Part shown: one piece after another, positions 1 through 12,716 of the stretch
How positions within the stretch are numbered: position 1 is the stretch's first letter
How the letters are laid out: every line of letters starts with the position of its first letter
Source: Nymphaea colorata
Taxonomy: Eukaryota; Streptophyta; Magnoliopsida; Nymphaeales; Nymphaeaceae
Assembly: GCF_008831285.2 (NCBI RefSeq)
Contig: NC_045143.1
Coordinates: 10,673,503 to 10,737,502 of the forward strand
DNA length: 64,000 nt
Direction: 5' to 3'
Notes under the pieces: model-generated
The model's database searches: none
Told to the model about the DNA's origin: nothing
What the model saw: only the letters and a program-made list of their open reading frames with translations
Position numbers and translations under genes: made by a program

Positions 1-1316
1 CTTTCTTCTGCAATTGGGTAGGATAAGTTCCTGCAGAGATATTTTTCTCTCAAGACAAACACCACTTGGTCTACATGGACCCAACATATTGTGGACCATT
101 TGACCTTAAAACTTGTTCTAATCGAACATAAATCTTTATCCGAATTGTATTCCTGTCTACTTGCTCAACTTGGAGAACATAAAGACTAGCCATGTAGGAC
201 TTTGTTGAGAAGTTATGTTCTTCAAGCACTATCAGCACTAGACTTCATGTTCCCTTTTACTTCTCTTGCATAAATAGAATCATTCAGCCAAAAATTTTTC
301 ATGAGGAAGCGAAATTAAAGTTTCTAAATTTTGACTAGGGCCGAAATATTATTTTTCAAAATTTTTATATAAAATAAGTGAAAATTTCTAAAATTTAGAT
401 GTAATTTTCTTTAAAAAAAAATTGAAGTGGGGACAAAGCCCATGCGACCCTATCTTAGCTCCGCCCCTGAAGTCATAGTACCAAAATTAAAAACAAGCAA
501 CCTGTTTTCCAGGCATCTGATACCCGGAAATGTGTCAATAGTGCTGCACATGTGATGTGATGGAGTAGGAATGTAAAACTTTAATTCCAAGATTTATAGT
601 TGGAGCTCAAAACTGTGGTGGAAATTTTAGAAATAACTGTTTAAATGCTTTAGCTTGCATTTGATTGCCTCTAATCTTAGAGCCAAAGGACAGATTTTAA
701 AACCTTGAATATGAGATTTAAGGTTTTAAAATCCCATGTTTGATGCACTCCCTTCCCCTTCTTTTTCTCCTTCCCCTTTTAGACTAGGAATCCATGCTAG
801 AAGTCAGAACCCCTCCTTTGCTCACCTCCTACTTGAGATTCATAGATTTCAGCGTTCTCACGAACCTGAAATCTGTGGTTCTTAGATCCATAGTTTGATA
901 AACCTTAGATTTGGACAGCAAATCTGACCTCGGATCTGAGATTCAAGATTATCAAACCCAAACCTTGGAAATTTACTCGATTTGTTTTCTCTTTCTCGTG
1001 TTTGATGGCTAACATAACATGCGACGCGCCTTCTTCGACTTCCACAAACAACAAATCAACGGTAAAAACTTTGAACCCTTCATCAACAGATGGACGGTGA
1101 CGACCACCTTTGAATATTAAATTATGTACGGTTTTGTCAACACGCCAACGGTTGGATAATAAGAACACTTGGACAACGACATGGCCACTCCCTGGCGCCA
1201 CCGAAAGAACGGAGGAAGAAGCAGAATAAGAACTTGACAACTCCTCCCATTGCAGTTCCCTCTCTCTCTTACGCACACTCTCGCTTCCGAATTCGGAGGT
1301 GCCGAGAAGAACCCAG
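1..1316. other. Upstream region of the MRS2-type transporter gene
   Basis: I see no coding sequence here. Positions about 297-475 are AT-rich and end with a stretch like other '..GCTCCGCCCCTG..' plant repeats; a similar patch recurs near 58230-58400. Positions about 654-963 look like a MITE: the left edge reads TGCATTTGATTGCC and the right edge ATCAAACCCAAA, resembling the better-defined element at 51515-51985. The last 100 bases before the start codon are CT-rich (1256-1280), as is common for a plant 5' leader. No convincing TATA box was found. Confidence 0.35.
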
Positions 1317-2538
1317 ATGTCCATTCTAACGCTCTGTCATTACCCACCATCTTCTGTTGTTGCTCTCTGTCCGTCGTCCGACCACCTTCTTCGCCTCCCT
1401 CTCCGATCCTCTTTCCTATCGCTTCTCCCCTCCAGGAAGAGAGGGCAGAAGTACCTCTTCTTTAAGAACTCTGGAACCCAGGCTTCCGATGGGAACACCG
1501 GGAACGTCGCGAAGGATACGCGTGCCGACTCCGGAACACAGACGCTGAGTGAGGAGAGGCGGACGCTGCACGAAGAAGAGTGGGCGGATGATTCCAGCAG
1601 CGTCAAGGATAAAAGCTTTTCAGGCAACTCGAAGGATGTGGGAACACTGGGAAGGACGGTGGTCGTCAATACTCTGACGGATTCTTTATCCCTTTCGATC
1701 AAGGAGCCTGTCTATGAGGTGAGCGCGCTCGTTGATGGTTTCCCTTTTTCGCAGATTATTTGGTAAGTTTTAGTTTCTGAGGAATGTCAGCTCGTATCGT
1801 GCTTGGAATTTATAGACTTGCTTGAATTGGGATGAACGCCTCCCGAACCATTCATAAAAAATTTTGCAAGTGGAATTTGATTCAGTTAAAACTATTTTCT
1901 CAAAGAACCATAGTCTTCTGACCGTCGAAATTTCTCGCACTTACAGACACACACAGTGAGAGGCACCAGTGACCACTTACATCGAGGACAAAAACCAGAA
2001 CTCTTGAAAATAGATCATAAGATTAATGTGAACTTATAAATATGTTCTTAAGACAGATTTAATATAAAATGCATATTACGACAATCATTCTTTGGGATTT
2101 AAATGGTTCCTAATCATCACAAAATTAACGGCTTTCTGTAACACCAGAATTTTCGTGGTTTTTTGGAAAGCAACTTGAATTACTTCATCTTTTGTACTGA
2201 GTTAATATTAATAAAGAAGTTGGAATGTTGATATTTTGTTTAAAATACTTCTTTATAATAAGCTAAGTGGCCTGAATATATTCTTTGTTTTCAAACCACA
2301 TAGATGTGATCTTTGGAATGTCTTGCTGAGAATCATACACTAATACATCAAATTTTTGATAGTAGAAAAATCAATATTTTCCTTAAACCAAGTTGAACTA
2401 AGGCATATTTTATGTTGAATTAGTATTCATAAACACATTAGAATGTTCTTATGTTGTTTAAAGTATTTTTTAAGCAGAATTTAAAAGTTTGTTTTTTGTC
2501 CCTGAGTTGGTCTGGCGTATATTTTGATGAAATCAGTA

Positions 2539-2625
<87 letters not shown>

Positions 2626-2742
2626 ATATATATGTATGTATGTATATATATATGTATGTATGTATACGTATATTTTGGTTGCATGGCTGTGGCGACCAAC
2701 ACTCTGAAAGCTTTTAAGGCAACTCGAAGGGTGTGGGAATAC

Positions 2743-2775
<33 letters not shown>

Positions 2776-5700
2776 TATATACGTATATTTTGGTGAAATA
2801 TGTGACGATATTTGTTTTCTATGCTTAGAGTTACACCATGTAAGCCAAAAAAGGAAGTTATAACATGCTTTCTTCATTTAAACAACAAAAAAAACCATTT
2901 TTGCAGGGCTAAGTTAATTGAAAGAGCATGCAAAATTATCAGAATACATTTTCTGGATCTGCCTTGGATATAACTCTCTGGGATATCTTGATTATGTCAA
3001 TCATTAAAAATGGCCATTTTTCCAGCGTACCTGCGCTTATGGTATACCTTGTTAGGACCGTATTGTGCACATAAACACACATAGAATGGAACAGAGCGCT
3101 CGCTAGAGCAGAACATGTGTTCTCAAGGAGGCTTTCCGGAAGGAACTTGATATTGGAGAAATTAGACAATTTCCTAGAATCACGTGGTAAATGCTGGCCA
3201 ATTTATGTAATCTACGCTATTGAAGGTTATATTAACTTTTGTAACTTAGCAGGAGTTTATAGAAAAGTAAATGGAGGCTCAGTTATGGACTAGAATGTTA
3301 TTGTGAGTCAGTGGAGAACCACTTTGTTCTTGCTTTTTCCTTCTCTTTTCTTGGAGTTAACTGAAGATAAGAGGTTTCATTACTGTAAAATAGATTGGAG
3401 CTGCGAGGTTTGAATTTCTTAATTCGCCAAACATATGCAAGTAACTATTCACGTCGACTAAGAGATGTACAAGATGAATTTACGTAGAATCCAAGGTCGA
3501 AGCTTCAGAGTGAGGATCACAATATGATGGTCATCTTTGACCCAGACACAGGAGATTCCATGTCAGTAATTTGGCATTAGGTCAAACTTAGATTAATCTG
3601 CATTGCATAGAGGACATAACTGGTAGTACAGAATAATGCACCTCCATAATTTACTTTCCTCATTACAGCGATGTGTAGGTTTTGTGCTCTTTGGTGAATT
3701 AAAGTAACACAGTGGTTTATCACCAAGATTGCTGAATACTGATGGAGCATTTCGCTCAATTTGCTATCTGCCCCAACCATTCTGGATGAATGCCACTAGA
3801 TGTGGTTTGATGTATGCTATGATATTGCTAGTGTCTGTGATACTTATTATTGTGTTTCTCTGTTGTAAGTAGACATAGTTATCAATTGATAATGTTATAT
3901 TTATAGAACACATGGACAACATTATTTAGTTGTTCTTTTATATACTTGGTTCTCTCTCCAGTAAATTCAGAATCGCTGTAGTTTATTTGCATGGCTCTTT
4001 GAGATTGGATCCATTCATGTAGGTCATAGAAGTAAGGCCTGATGGAAAAATGTCCACGAAGAATATTAGTAGGAGGCAATTGTTGAAAACTAGTGGTATG
4101 TACCTTTAACCAGTTTTCGAGGATCCTCTGAAAATTTGAAGTTGAAGTTATGATATTGCTAAACTTGTGAGGAAATTATGCTTGCATTCATGATGATTTG
4201 GCTATGTAGCAGTGTTTTCAAGTAAATAGTTATTGATAATTATATTACTTTGCTGTCTACAACATGAGATGTGTTCCTTTTTGTCTTCTTAGTCAATTCT
4301 TGAGCTTTGATCATCTTCTTTGTTATGGTTACCACAGTACTGTAGTCACTAATATCCAAGCATCAGCATTATGTATGGCTTCTGATTTTGAATTTGCACA
4401 CATCTAAGAAATGCATGAGAGCAGTGTGGATGGCAGAAGTCGCAATATACGAAGGATGGCGTAAAATCTTGTAGCTTTGCTAACAACTGTCTGAATGAAA
4501 GTTGAATAACGTTTGCATGCTTTTAGGAGTTCGGAAGTTAAGATATAAGACAAGAAATATAATGAACTTTTGAGACACAATGATTTCTTTCAGAAACATG
4601 GGTACTTTGTCAAAGCCTCAGTTCTGATGGCTGAGAATAGTATAAAGAATAACAAAACATGTGAGATGATGAATTTGAGGTACTTTCTTGCAAAAATATA
4701 AAGCAACAATTATTCAAGTTCAATGCAATGATATTATGGTTGTACCTTTTGGTGTTAGTGTGGTAATGTCACAATATTTTTGCCTATGTTATGGCTAAAT
4801 TTAGAATTTCGATAATATTGTGATGATTTCCTAGTGTTTGACATTGGCAACTATGGCTGAACCTACAGTCTGCAAAATTCGTTGCTGAGTAGTTCCAGAT
4901 CAAGTTCTTATAAAAGCAAATGTAACAGTAAAATTTATGTTATAAATTATCGTCATGAAGGTAATTTGATGTAGAACTTTTGAACTGATTACAGGACCAT
5001 CATAAGTTCATAACAACAGTGCAAGTAGTTGGTCATGTGCCTGCCTGTATTATCTTGCTCCTAGGATCAATTTTATTTTTGTTCTTTCAGGTCATGGCAT
5101 TGAGTGCTTTGTTACGACATCATGTGTTATTCAATTGATTTTGTACTTTATTGTCTGCAGAACAAATTTTGAGTTAAGCAAATGTTTTCACGGAAAAACT
5201 GGACCTGATATCGATTAGTTTCTTATACTAGAAATATCTCAGTGATAACAGTACAAGGAAATGGTGACCTCTAAACTTACAAAGCATGGTGACCTGAAAA
5301 TTGAGAAACTAAATGGCATTTTCATCTTAAGCCAAAGAAATAATTGAAATTCTTTGGCTGTATTTTTTCAAAGTTGAAAATGACGACTCCTGAAAATAAA
5401 AGAATTATAACTAACTTGCAAGTTTGGTACGGAAAGAGAAAGATCAGTAAAAGGTATATTTTCTGAGAAATTCCAAACCAAAGTCTCATTCTAATGTCGA
5501 CAATTTAGTTGAAATGAAGTATTCTCTCATCCAACATAATCATATAGCTCATGATATCAATTTAAATTGGAAGACTGTTATGTTCTTTTTCTCCTTAAAA
5601 TCTTGAAAAATTTGGTAGAGTTCCTCGTATTTCCTGGAAATGTTGCGCCAAATAGCTGATCAAGATGCACATGATTTTTTGTGAGTTCATGAGTATCTCA

Positions 5701-8700
5701 TTCTTATGGATATGGTTATGTTGGAATCTGGTAGATTGAGATAATAGCTATTTTGACTGTTGAGTGTCGATTAATAATTTGTTCTGGTTCAGACAATATA
5801 ATATTCAAGGATTGATGGTACTCCGTTGGCTGCATGAAACATGACACGGGAGACCATTGACCATCAGCATTCATGGCAACTTCATCCTTTCTAGATGAAT
5901 ATGATTATTGGGAAATGTGGTAGAGGCCATTGAGATAATAGGTATTTGGACTGTTGATTGATAATTTGATCTGGGCTGAAGTTACAGTATTCAAAGACAT
6001 CTAGGAACACATACTTTTGATGGCTGCCTACAATGAGACTGAATGTTGGGAAACACTGACTGTCAAAATGCCAATCATATTTGGGTAGGAATAGGATCAC
6101 CTAAGATTTCAAACTGGTCTCACAACATAGAAATATTTTCTAAAATCTTTATTTACATTCACTTTCTTTCTTCTTGTATGTCCTCTTGTTCCTTTGTTTC
6201 TGATTTTGGTGACCATTTTAACTTTATAAACAAGAATTAGATAAACTGACTAACTTTAGTTGGATAAAGCTTCACAAGATTTCATCTGTGTAGGCAAGAT
6301 TTGACTCCTAAGTAGTATCAATGTGAAGACAGGAGATCGAGGTGATGGCTTTTAATTAATCACCATACACACTGTCTATGTCTTCATACTCTGTAGGTAG
6401 ATTTACTTCCTACAAATTCTGTTGGTTTTGAATCTTTATATGGTCTGGATCTTGAATAAGTCCTGATTCAGTTGGGCTTGTTTTCTTATTTTGTCGGACA
6501 TTTTAGCCAGAATAGTGTTCTTCTACTGTAATATATTTAGCTCCTCTTTTACATTTGGAAGAGGTCTCTAGTGATACTCAAGATAAGATAAGTTTGTTGG
6601 TAAAATTTTTTCTCTTTATTCTTTTCTTGCTTCTGGTGAGTAACATGAAAATTACATTCTAATGACTTTCTAGATTCTGTTGCATGACTTTTTTATACTG
6701 AACATCAGGTCTTCGCCCTCGGGATATTAGGAGTGTTGATCCATCTTTGTGGTTGACAAATTCAATGCCTTCTTTGCTGGTGAGTATTTTCCTTCTGTTT
6801 TTTGGTTATATTGAGTCTTTCCTTCTTCCTGATGATTGACCTTCTGTAGAGATCCTAATGATATTTTTCTTTCACATTTGTAATATTCATTTTCTTCATC
6901 ATGTTGACTTGGTAAGGCGTTGTAGGCAGAGATTATTAAAGACTTCTTCTTTAATGATGAGGCTTTCACACATGGTGGGTGGTGCTCATTTTTAAGATTT
7001 TTGTTTAGATGAGCCCATTAGTTAATAAGGTGTAAAAGATTTCTTATCATTTATTACAGCAATGGCGATGTTAAACAGTGTGTGCCTGTAGCGTAGTTAA
7101 AATATGTGTGCGTGCACATGCATGAAACACACATGGTGATACATGCATCTGGTGAATTGAGGGAAAAGGAAGAAAGTGAATGGAAGGTATTGAACTTAAA
7201 GTAGGAGGAAGAAATATGTAGCAAAAACAGAAGGATTCAAATGGGTGGTTGTAGTGCGAAACGCCTTGCATAAGCCAAAGCTCGGTACACCTTTTAGGTC
7301 TAGGATCTGTTGGGTTTTACCACCACTATCATGAGGGTTCATGATGAGGTAATGATGCTACTAATTTATCAATATCTTATTACCCAATTTATGCAGGTAC
7401 GGATACAAGTATGGACATTATAATGCTTCTTTGAATTATTACAAATGGTTATGGCTACTACCAATGTTATCACTGCCGTATCGTATCGTGTATCGGTCGG
7501 GCCGACCTATACACTGTATCGTAACGTAGCGTAAATGTATCGTAACGTATCGTAAAATTAATTTTTTAATTTGTAAAAAATATTAAAAATTTATAAAAAA
7601 TCAGAAAAAATCAGAAAAAATCTAAAAAAATCCGAAAAAACTAGTAAAAATCAGAAAAATTCAAGAAAAATGTATTTAAAGGAACATTCATCATTCATGT
7701 ATATGAACTATGAAGTATGAGGTATGCATATGAACAAGACATTCCAAAATAAGAAATCAAACATTCAAAAAACAAAATAACATACTAAACAACCTAAGAG
7801 TATTCAATTACATCACAATTCATAAGTTCAGAAGTCAAAACTCAGAACATATTGACATAGTTTTCAAAACTCAAAACAAAAAGCATCGTCAATCGTCATT
7901 TGCATCATCATCTTCATTCTTCATCATCATCTTCATTCTTCATCATCATCTTCACTTCCTTCATTAACTTCTTCTTCTATCCCCTCTGTTGCAAATGGAA
8001 TGTCACCAACATTCCATTGCTCCCCCCCAGCCTCTCCTTCTTCAACAATCTCTGCTGCTCCTTCAACATTCAAAAAATCAAGATCGTCCTCATCAAGTAT
8101 TGCAGCTGGTTCTTTACAAAACAAGTAAAAACATACAAATAAATGTAGGAAATAAGAGAAATGAACGATTCAACGGCAAAAATGAGTTATTTCTTACCTT
8201 CTTGGTGTTAAAAACCAGAAAACCCTCTTTCTCCAAGCTTCCCACCGTCCCAAGACTCCCCACAACGAGGAATGAAGCTTCTTCACCGGCAAATCTTGAT
8301 GCAATGGAGAAAATCTCTCCCTCCCACGTCTCTGGCAGCGTTGAGAAACAAGAAGAGAGAGAGAGAGGAGCGTCGGTTTGAGAATAAGAAGCAAAAAAGG
8401 GGCCCGACGGCCCCTTTTTTAATTTTACTCCCGTATCGTGCGATACGGGGGTGTATCGCACGTATCGTGCGATACGCCCACCGTATCGCACGATACGTGC
8501 GATACGCGTACGATACATACGCGTATCGTATTGATTAGGTGTACCGTATCGAAAATGATGATACGGACGATACGTATCGTACGATACGCGTCCGTATCGT
8601 ACGATACGGATAACATTGGCTACTACTACCACCAGTCTGCCACTACTACTAGGTAGTGGAAGCAGCAGTAGCAGTATTAGGAGGTGGTGGGTTTGTCCTG

Positions 8701-11700
8701 TGGGAGAATGGAGATTACCAACTAACTGCTGCTGCTGCTGCTGCTACTACTACTACTACTACACTAATATTATTATTATTATTATGCTTATTACTGTTAT
8801 TATTAACAATAATGGGTTGGTTCAAGGTCCAGATATGAACCTAAGACTGGGCAAACCATGGGATGGTAGAAGTCAAGAAATTTCCAGCAAGAGGGAATTG
8901 GATGGCTGAAGGACAGAATGCTGGAAGAAACAAAAGGGGGTTGTTCTGTGGGAAAATAGAGGTTATGAACTGTGCTGCTAGCAAATAGGTAACTAGAAAC
9001 ACTGGAAAGCGTCATGAAGACAAAGATATGATCTTACAGGTTGGCAGTTTGTTATGTTACTTGCATATGTAAGAATAGTTAAGCCAAACTTTTTAAACTA
9101 AGAAAGGGACTAGTAAAGAGAAAATCCAGGACTATGCATGGTTTCACCAAGGTTACCAATATAATGCCAAATGAAAGCCAGACAAATTACTTCCATTACC
9201 AACTGAAAGATAGTTGGTGATCGAGGTGAGTGCTATAGTCTATCTTCTGTCTGTTCAAACCCTAGCTGCTCTTGGTCTTCCCACTTCACAGGCTCACATT
9301 CACTAGGCTATCCCTTGAATATTCCCAATCTGTCTTGGTGAGTATTCCTAGTCAAGGTCTAGAACAGGATAACAAAAGAGCATAGTGTCAATCGAGCAAA
9401 GTACAAGGGGTGTATCTGTTGATCAGTAGCTGCCTAAGGAAACTCCAATTCTATTAGACGACTACTTCTTATGCTTAATTTTTTGGCAGGTGCGTGAACA
9501 TGCTATATTATTAAATCTTGGTTCATTACGTGCAATTGCTATGCCTGAGCGGGTTCTTGTGTTTGACCATAACCGGTAATGCTTCTCTACAATCTCGTGA
9601 TTTTATTTTCTCTTCTACAATTCTGACATGTGATGTTTCTCATGCATATCATGCTGTTATTTTTTTGCAGTATTGGTGGGAAAAATTTTCTGGAGTCATT
9701 GTTACCTCGTCTCAATCCAAAAAATGTCAATGGAGCACCATCAATGCCATTTGAACTGGAGGTACTTGTCATAAATCTATGCTATTTATGACATATCCAC
9801 TGGCTTCACAAACTTTTGTGCTTATTATTCCTGAAATGTTAATTGAGTTTCTGTCATTACCATGTCAGCATCAATTTCATTTACTTTTTAGTGAACTGAT
9901 TTGGTTTCAATAAGCATGTGGGACGGCATATTACTTGTCAGTGTCCGTTATGTGCTTTTAGTGTTATCCTTCTCAATGTTGGTAGTTGTTGAGATCTGTC
10001 AGACCCAATTTTACAAAATATCTAAGGGCAAACTAGACTTTTGCAAGATGCTAATCCTTGCTATGCGTTATCAAGAACTTCCGTTTACTTTTCTTTGATG
10101 TGCAGATTAGCAAGTGCATATGGGTAAGTTGCTGATGCTTCATCCTACCGAAATAGTTTTCACTTTTCCCACTTACATGTTATTGGGATGCTATAGGAAC
10201 TTCACCTTGAAGATATCCCTGCTGATTATGTTCTTTGATAGCTGCACATATTAATTTTAGTAGATCCATGGTGAAAGTATTGTCTCAAAAGTAAATAGAA
10301 ATGTACTTGCTGCACCGTAATTGACTTTATCTGGTCTGGCGAATCTAGGTTTCTGGAGGATATTCATCTAACAAGAGGTTCCAGAGGGATAGGTTTTTAT
10401 CTGTTGTGGAAACCTCCAACACAAGATAGTGCAAACGTCTTTAGCCTGATTGGTGGTTCTTTATAATTTACCAAAAGGTGTCCATATGTTTTCTTCAAAT
10501 GTGAAGCATAAAGTTGCTGACATTCAGTTGAGCTTTTTCTTGGCGACGGAGGCTGACAAATTTAAATTTGAATATTGGACATGTTATAATACAAATGGCT
10601 AAAAAATCATCAGCATTTATATGCCAGACAGATGGCAGCTTGCTTTGGAATTTTTATTCTGTAAGAAGAGAAACACCCTAATCTTTTTTGGGTGCTTAAC
10701 CTTTTGTGTTCCATAACAGCCTATAGTTGGCTGGAGTCTTAAATAGAATTTTTTTTGGCCAGGAAGGTGCCAAATTGCTCCCTTCACAGCACCAAAACTG
10801 CTTTTTGGTGTCTACTTTAGACTGTGTTCCACTTGTAGTCCAAGGGTGAGAAAACATAGAAGTGAATGAAATCCGTATGTGCATAACTGTATATGGAAAA
10901 AGAAAAGCTATAAGGAATTATAATGATGTTAGTTCATGGGTATTGCATTTCAAAAGGAATCCTTCTCAGCTTTAATGTTTTGGGATGTTTCATATACTGG
11001 TACTTCTTTTTCTATCTGATACATTTGAGATCTAGGAAATACCATCTCTGAACTTTCAAACTCTGCTAGTTTTGAATTGTAACTTTTGCTAAATAATTAT
11101 TATTTAAAAGTCTAGCGGGTTGAGTTCAATGTCTAATTCAAAACTATTGGCAATTTAATGTGGATACATCCAGGTTGTTGAAGCTGCTTTGGTTTCTCGG
11201 ATACAACGACTTGAGCAGAGACTGATGGATGTAGAACCCCGTGTGAGTATGGAAACACAGTGAGTATAGATATTTAGAAGTTATTCTTGAACCCACAGTC
11301 AGATGAAAAACAATGCTGTTAGTGAATCCGACTACATTTTCACTTGACTGGCATTATACTTGTGTAATATTGATCCATGTAAACCATGGTAAATATGCTA
11401 ATCTATGCAAGAGCCTAAAGCATGTTATCTGTGTATCCATCTGTATGCATCTCTTTCTCTCTCTCCATTGGCTTGAGAAATGAAAATGCATAAAAAAATG
11501 GTCAGGATATATAGATTCAAGTAAAGCATTTTTTTGTGCCTACTAATGAACCATTAGTCGCAATTATAAGTATTTATCTATGTGTTTCATATTTGCCACA
11601 GCAGGGTATGAGGAGAGGTTGTTACTTATGGATTTTGACTTCATTGTAGAAAATACTCTTTTCTATTTGAGCTGTCACATGGGTACCGTTGTGGATACCG

Positions 11701-11705
11701 TTGCA

Positions 11706-11784
<79 letters not shown>

Positions 11785-12668
11785 TAGTCACAACACGTTT
11801 TTTGAAAAAAACATGATAAATGAAATTGGTGTTTAGAACATAAAACATGTTTTTTTTTTAATGTTAAAAATGAAAAAACACGAAAAAACGTACTTTTTTC
11901 ATTTTATTCATTTTTTCATGTTTTTTTAATGTCAAACATTTTTTTTCATTTTTTCATTTTTATTTTTTTGATGTTTATGTTATTAATTTCTCATTTAATT
12001 TTTTCCTTCTCTTTTGTTTTTTTGAGTTTTAAAAAATTTACTGAAGTTTCCTATATTTTCAAGCTTATCGTATTATATCAAGAAAAAACCTCCAGTTTAA
12101 AATCTAAAAACTTTTTTTTGACTATACATATATATAAAGTCCTTTGTTACGGTGAACCCATTCTAACAAATCCTTTGACTGCTGTGGACCATCCATGCTT
12201 TTTTTATTATTAAAAGATTAAAAAAAACTAACGCTCGACGTGAGCATCGAGTGTGCTCGCCTGTTTGAGATTCCCTTCGTTTTCTTTATCGTTCATTAAG
12301 AAACAAAAGAAAAAAATAATTATAAGAGGGGCTGAGGCAGGGGGAGTCACCTCCGCCAGGCAGCGGGAGACCGACACCTGGGGGAGACGATGGCCTCCCC
12401 TGCCTTCAATTCTTGCAAACACTAATAAAAAAGAAGAATCGTCGCTGGTGGCCTGCCGCTGCCAGGTCAGCCGACCACCGCAAGGTGGCGGCAGGCCACT
12501 ATCGGTGAGGGTGGAGGCCTCCCCCTTCTCGCTGATGGGCAGGGAGGGAGTGTCGGCCCCTCATCCGATGCGTCGAGCGTCATTTTTTGTTTCTCTTTTT
12601 TTAATGTTTTTTAAAAGCAAACGTGGGCACAGTTTTGCTCGGCTGGTGTTTGGCGTGGTAAAACACTT

Positions 12669-12716
<48 letters not shown>

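Noticed and set aside
1299-1316. Upstream start of the transporter at a GTG codon
   Set aside because: Plant nuclear genes rarely start at GTG; the first ATG in frame is at 1317.
2451-2877. Several overlapping frames on both strands
   Set aside because: All are Ile-Tyr readings of the TA/TGTA microsatellite in intron 1 of the transporter.
8114-8632. 172-aa frame on the - strand rich in Arg, Tyr and Val
   Set aside because: Its N-terminal half is a translation of the GTATCG/CGATAC array and starts beyond the transposon end, so it is not one protein; only the interior might preserve transposase remnants.
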